Source: Syntrophomonas sp. (GTDB taxonomy: Bacteria > Bacillota > Syntrophomonadia > Syntrophomonadales > Syntrophomonadaceae). Taken from it: a stretch of 7,815 bases of DNA. Below the pieces are notes generated by a model, which did not search any database, was not told where the DNA came from, and saw only the letters and a program-made list of their open reading frames with translations. The position numbers and the translations under genes are program-made. Of the stretch, positions 6,277 through 7,815 are shown piece after piece. The stretch spans positions 1 to 7,815 of the forward strand of contig JAQUUV010000096.1 of the NCBI GenBank assembly GCA_028693695.1, written 5' to 3'. The stretch's first letter is position 1, and every line of letters starts with the position of its first letter.

Positions 6277-7008
6277 ATGGCCGGAATAAAGGTGTGTAAT
6301 ATCAGTAAAAGTCTGGACAGGGTATTTACCCTGTCCAATGTCTCATTAAGCCTAGAATGCCATGAATTTGCTGTCATTATTGGTCCTAGTGGTTGTGGCA
6401 AAAGCACCCTTTTAAATATTATATCCGGTTTAATCGTACCGGATCAGGGGCGGATCGAGATAGGCAGCGAAGATTGGACAGGACGTACCGGCAGGATCAG
6501 CTATATGCAGCAGAAGGACTTGCTCTTGCCTTCCCGGAACGTCATGGACAATGTTTGCATCCCTTTACTGCTTAAGGGTATAGATAAAATGCAAGCTTAT
6601 GAAACAGCTCGGGCCCATCTTAATGATTTCGGTCTGAATGGTTTTGAAAAATACTATCCTCGCCAGCTTTCGGGAGGAATGCGGCAGCGGGCGGCTCTAT
6701 TGCGGACCTATTTATTTACCAGCGACATTATGCTTATGGATGAACCCTTCGCCGGCTTGGATGCCATTACCCGCAGGAAAATGCAACTGTGGCTAAAAAA
6801 ACTATGTAATACTTACCGACCCTCGGTTCTTTTTGTAACCCATGATATTGATGAAGCCTTACTCCTGGGCGACAGCATTTATGTCTTTTCACCTCGTCCC
6901 GCGCAGGTTAGTCTCCATATCAAGGTACAGCCAGGATTAGGAGGTAAAAACGAAGAATTGAAGCAGGAAATAATGGCTACTATGGAAGCAGAAGAATATG
7001 GAACGTAG
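6277..7008 (+). CDS. thiZ: ABC transporter ATP-binding protein, ThiZ type
   Basis: This is the cytoplasmic ATPase that would drive the importer fed by the preceding lipoprotein. The 243-residue product has a complete ABC domain: Walker A GPSGCGKST (36-44), Q-loop around Gln78-Gln79 in SYMQQKDLLLP, signature LSGGMRQR (131-138), Walker B IMLMDEP (151-157) and switch His189 in FVTHDIDEA. This places it in the nitrate/sulfonate/taurine/thiamine-precursor ATPase group; the name ThiZ rests on the neighbouring ThiY-type gene. The ATG at 6277 is 8 bases after TAGGAG (6263-6268), which includes the stop codon of the lipoprotein gene; the TTG at 6271 is too close to that site. No permease gene follows or precedes it in the window. 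A perfect inverted repeat lies in codons 13-21. Confidence 0.88.
   Translation: MAGIKVCNISKSLDRVFTLSNVSLSLECHEFAVIIGPSGCGKSTLLNIISGLIVPDQGRIEIGSEDWTGRTGRISYMQQKDLLLPSRNVMDNVCIPLLLKGIDKMQAYETARAHLNDFGLNGFEKYYPRQLSGGMRQRAALLRTYLFTSDIMLMDEPFAGLDAITRRKMQLWLKKLCNTYRPSVLFVTHDIDEALLLGDSIYVFSPRPAQVSLHIKVQPGLGGKNEELKQEIMATMEAEEYGT
6314..6337. repeat. Perfect inverted repeat inside the 5' end of thiZ
   Basis: TGGACAGGGTA (6314-6324) is followed by two bases and its exact reverse complement TACCCTGTCCA (6327-6337). In RNA this would give a hairpin of about 10 pairs with a 4-base loop, including five G-C pairs. It begins 37 bases into thiZ and 48 bases after the thiY stop. No T-tract follows, so it is not a standard terminator. 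It could stabilise the thiY transcript end, slow thiZ translation, or be a dyad operator; or it could be chance within coding sequence. Confidence 0.6.
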
Positions 7009-7423
7009 TTATTATGGAATCATAGTTTACAAGGATCAGTTTTTTGCTCGATTTTAAAGATTAAACCTGATAAAGGGAATTTACACTTCAGCTTTTGCTA
7101 AAGAGATTAATAATTGCAGTACCAGCTTAACAAAGAGCGTGTACATTTTTCGGTACTTTGCGGCTCATGAAAATACTCTAGCAACAGTTGCAGTTTCCGA
7201 ACCCATATCCCCAAACAAGTGGTCTGACCATTAGACAAACAAATGTCCAGACTTTTACTAATATGTCACGAGTTTGGCTGGATATTTCTATAGCTGCAAC
7301 ACAGGCAGAAGGTATTGCTATAAATAATGCTTTAAATACTAGTGAGTTGACCAATGCTGGCAGTGAAACTCTGGCAAGATAGGTAGGCTCCAGTCATTAG
7401 CATATTGAGAAATAAACTGTGGG
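7009..7423. other. Intergenic stretch between convergent genes, without a recognised gene
   Basis: This 415-base stretch separates the operon end from the stop of the minus-strand metallophosphoesterase gene. I see no tRNA, rRNA, riboswitch, insertion-sequence end or clear terminator for either direction. Two weak dyads are present: ATCAG/CTGAT around 7035-7071 with a bulge, and GAGC/GCTC around 7136-7168 with an inner GTAC pair; neither is followed by a T-run. Its only open frame of note is the doubtful small ORF listed separately. It contains no part recognisable as the missing transporter permease. Confidence 0.5.
7188..7382 (+). CDS. Doubtful small ORF, perhaps a RebB-like remnant
   Basis: This 64-codon frame has only a TTG start, no ribosome-binding site and a stop codon (TAG at 7179) three codons before it, so expression from it is doubtful. 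I do not recognise it firmly. Its central part, with RQTNVQTF, then AATQAEGIAINNAL, resembles by eye the small RebB (killing-trait, R-body associated) proteins, which have a QxNV stretch followed by an Ala- and Asn-rich helix. If that holds, this may be a remnant that has lost its start, or a gene whose 5' end is frameshifted. The alternative, a chance open frame in an intergenic region, is at least as likely. Confidence 0.2.
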   Translation: MQFPNPYPQTSGLTIRQTNVQTFTNMSRVWLDISIAATQAEGIAINNALNTSELTNAGSETLAR

Positions 7424-7815
7424 CTATTCAGTCGGGGCAAAATGAACCAGGACATTTACTATCTCTGGCCGATTACCGATACGGATGGGTGGACCCCAGG
7501 TTCCGAAGCCACAGGATACGATGGCTTGAAAGTTGTTTTTGCGAAGATAGCCCCAATCTTGTTCGTAAATCGCCCGGGTTATATAATTATTGGGGAATAA
7601 TTGTCCCAGGTGAGTGTGGCCGGAGAACTGCAGATCAACACCCTCTTTTTCGGATACATCCAAGTTAAAAGGCTCGTGATCCATTAACATAATCGGTAGC
7701 TTATTCTTATCGAGATCTGCCATGAGGGTGGACAACTCCAGACGTTCACTTCCATTAAAACGATGACGGGAAGCATCATCCCGTCCTACCACATAAAAAC
7801 CGTTGGCTACTTCAG
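7424..7815 (-). CDS. Metallophosphoesterase, C-terminal part (runs off the window)
   Basis: This is the 3' end of a calcineurin-like metallophosphoesterase read on the minus strand. About 130 residues are visible, and the frame stays open to the window edge (EVANGFYVVGRDD before the apparent GTG at 7792), so that GTG is internal and the true start lies outside. Late metal-binding motifs are clear: LMDHEP, with its His ligand, and FSGHTHLGQLFP, with the GHTH pair. The C-terminal SCGFGTWGPPIRIGNRPEI segment is typical of the YkuE/YaeI-like group, whose members often carry N-terminal membrane helices. These use two metal ions to cleave phosphate esters, with UDP-sugar lipids or unknown compounds as substrates in related proteins; the substrate here cannot be told. 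It is convergent with the thiamine operon and likely unrelated to it. Confidence 0.9.
   Translation of the reverse strand, partial: EVANGFYVVGRDDASRHRFNGSERLELSTLMADLDKNKLPIMLMDHEPFNLDVSEKEGVDLQFSGHTHLGQLFPNNYITRAIYEQDWGYLRKNNFQAIVSCGFGTWGPPIRIGNRPEIVNVLVHFAPTE

Noticed and set aside
7035..7071. Dyad ATCAGTTT / AAACCTGAT after thiZ as an operon terminator
   Set aside because: The stem is A+T-rich and bulged, has a long loop and no T-tract after it.
7405..7668. 87-codon plus-strand open frame at the window's end
   Set aside because: It is antisense to the metallophosphoesterase gene, whose metal-binding motifs are clear; it has no motif of its own.

Overview
The window holds most of one long, tightly packed, plus-strand thiamine (vitamin B1) operon, followed by about 415 bases with no convincing gene and the 3' end of a convergent minus-strand gene. 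The organism looks like an anaerobic Firmicute of the Clostridia type. The reasons are strong GGAGG-type Shine-Dalgarno sites, A+T-leaning DNA, a radical-SAM ThiH (tyrosine lyase) rather than the oxygen-using glycine oxidase ThiO, a ThiF with an N-terminal ThiS-like domain of the kind known from Clostridia, and a TenI-type protein. This placement is an inference; no species can be named from the sequence alone.

Layout. 1-77: leader of thiM, with no riboswitch recognisable in the part present. 78-884: thiM, hydroxyethylthiazole kinase (salvage). 930-1592: a HAD phosphatase of the MtnX-like type. 1683-5216: the thiazole-forming block thiS, thiF, thiG, thiH and a TenI-like thiazole tautomerase, with gaps of 1 to 21 bases or a 1-base overlap. 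5273-7008: lipoprotein and ATPase of a ThiY/ThiZ-type pyrimidine-precursor importer, with no permease gene beside them. 7009-7423: no recognised gene, only a weak small ORF. 7424-7815: C-terminal part of a metallophosphoesterase on the minus strand, running off the window.

How the genes work together. ThiF adenylates the C-terminal glycine of ThiS, which is then charged with sulfur. ThiH splits tyrosine to give dehydroglycine. ThiG joins these with deoxyxylulose 5-phosphate to give a thiazole carboxylate phosphate tautomer, and TenI converts that to the aromatic form. ThiM provides the same moiety by phosphorylating scavenged thiazole alcohol. ThiY and ThiZ would import the pyrimidine half or a breakdown product of it. 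Genes needed to finish the pathway (thiE, thiD, thiC, thiL, and the permease thiX) are not in the window.

No wholly new system is evident. The points most worth a second look are the gene that would commonly be labelled thiE but reads as TenI, the transporter without a permease, a perfect 11-base-arm inverted repeat at the start of thiZ, the phosphatase of unknown substrate, and the decoding of the ThiS glycine tail as the thiF ribosome-binding site.
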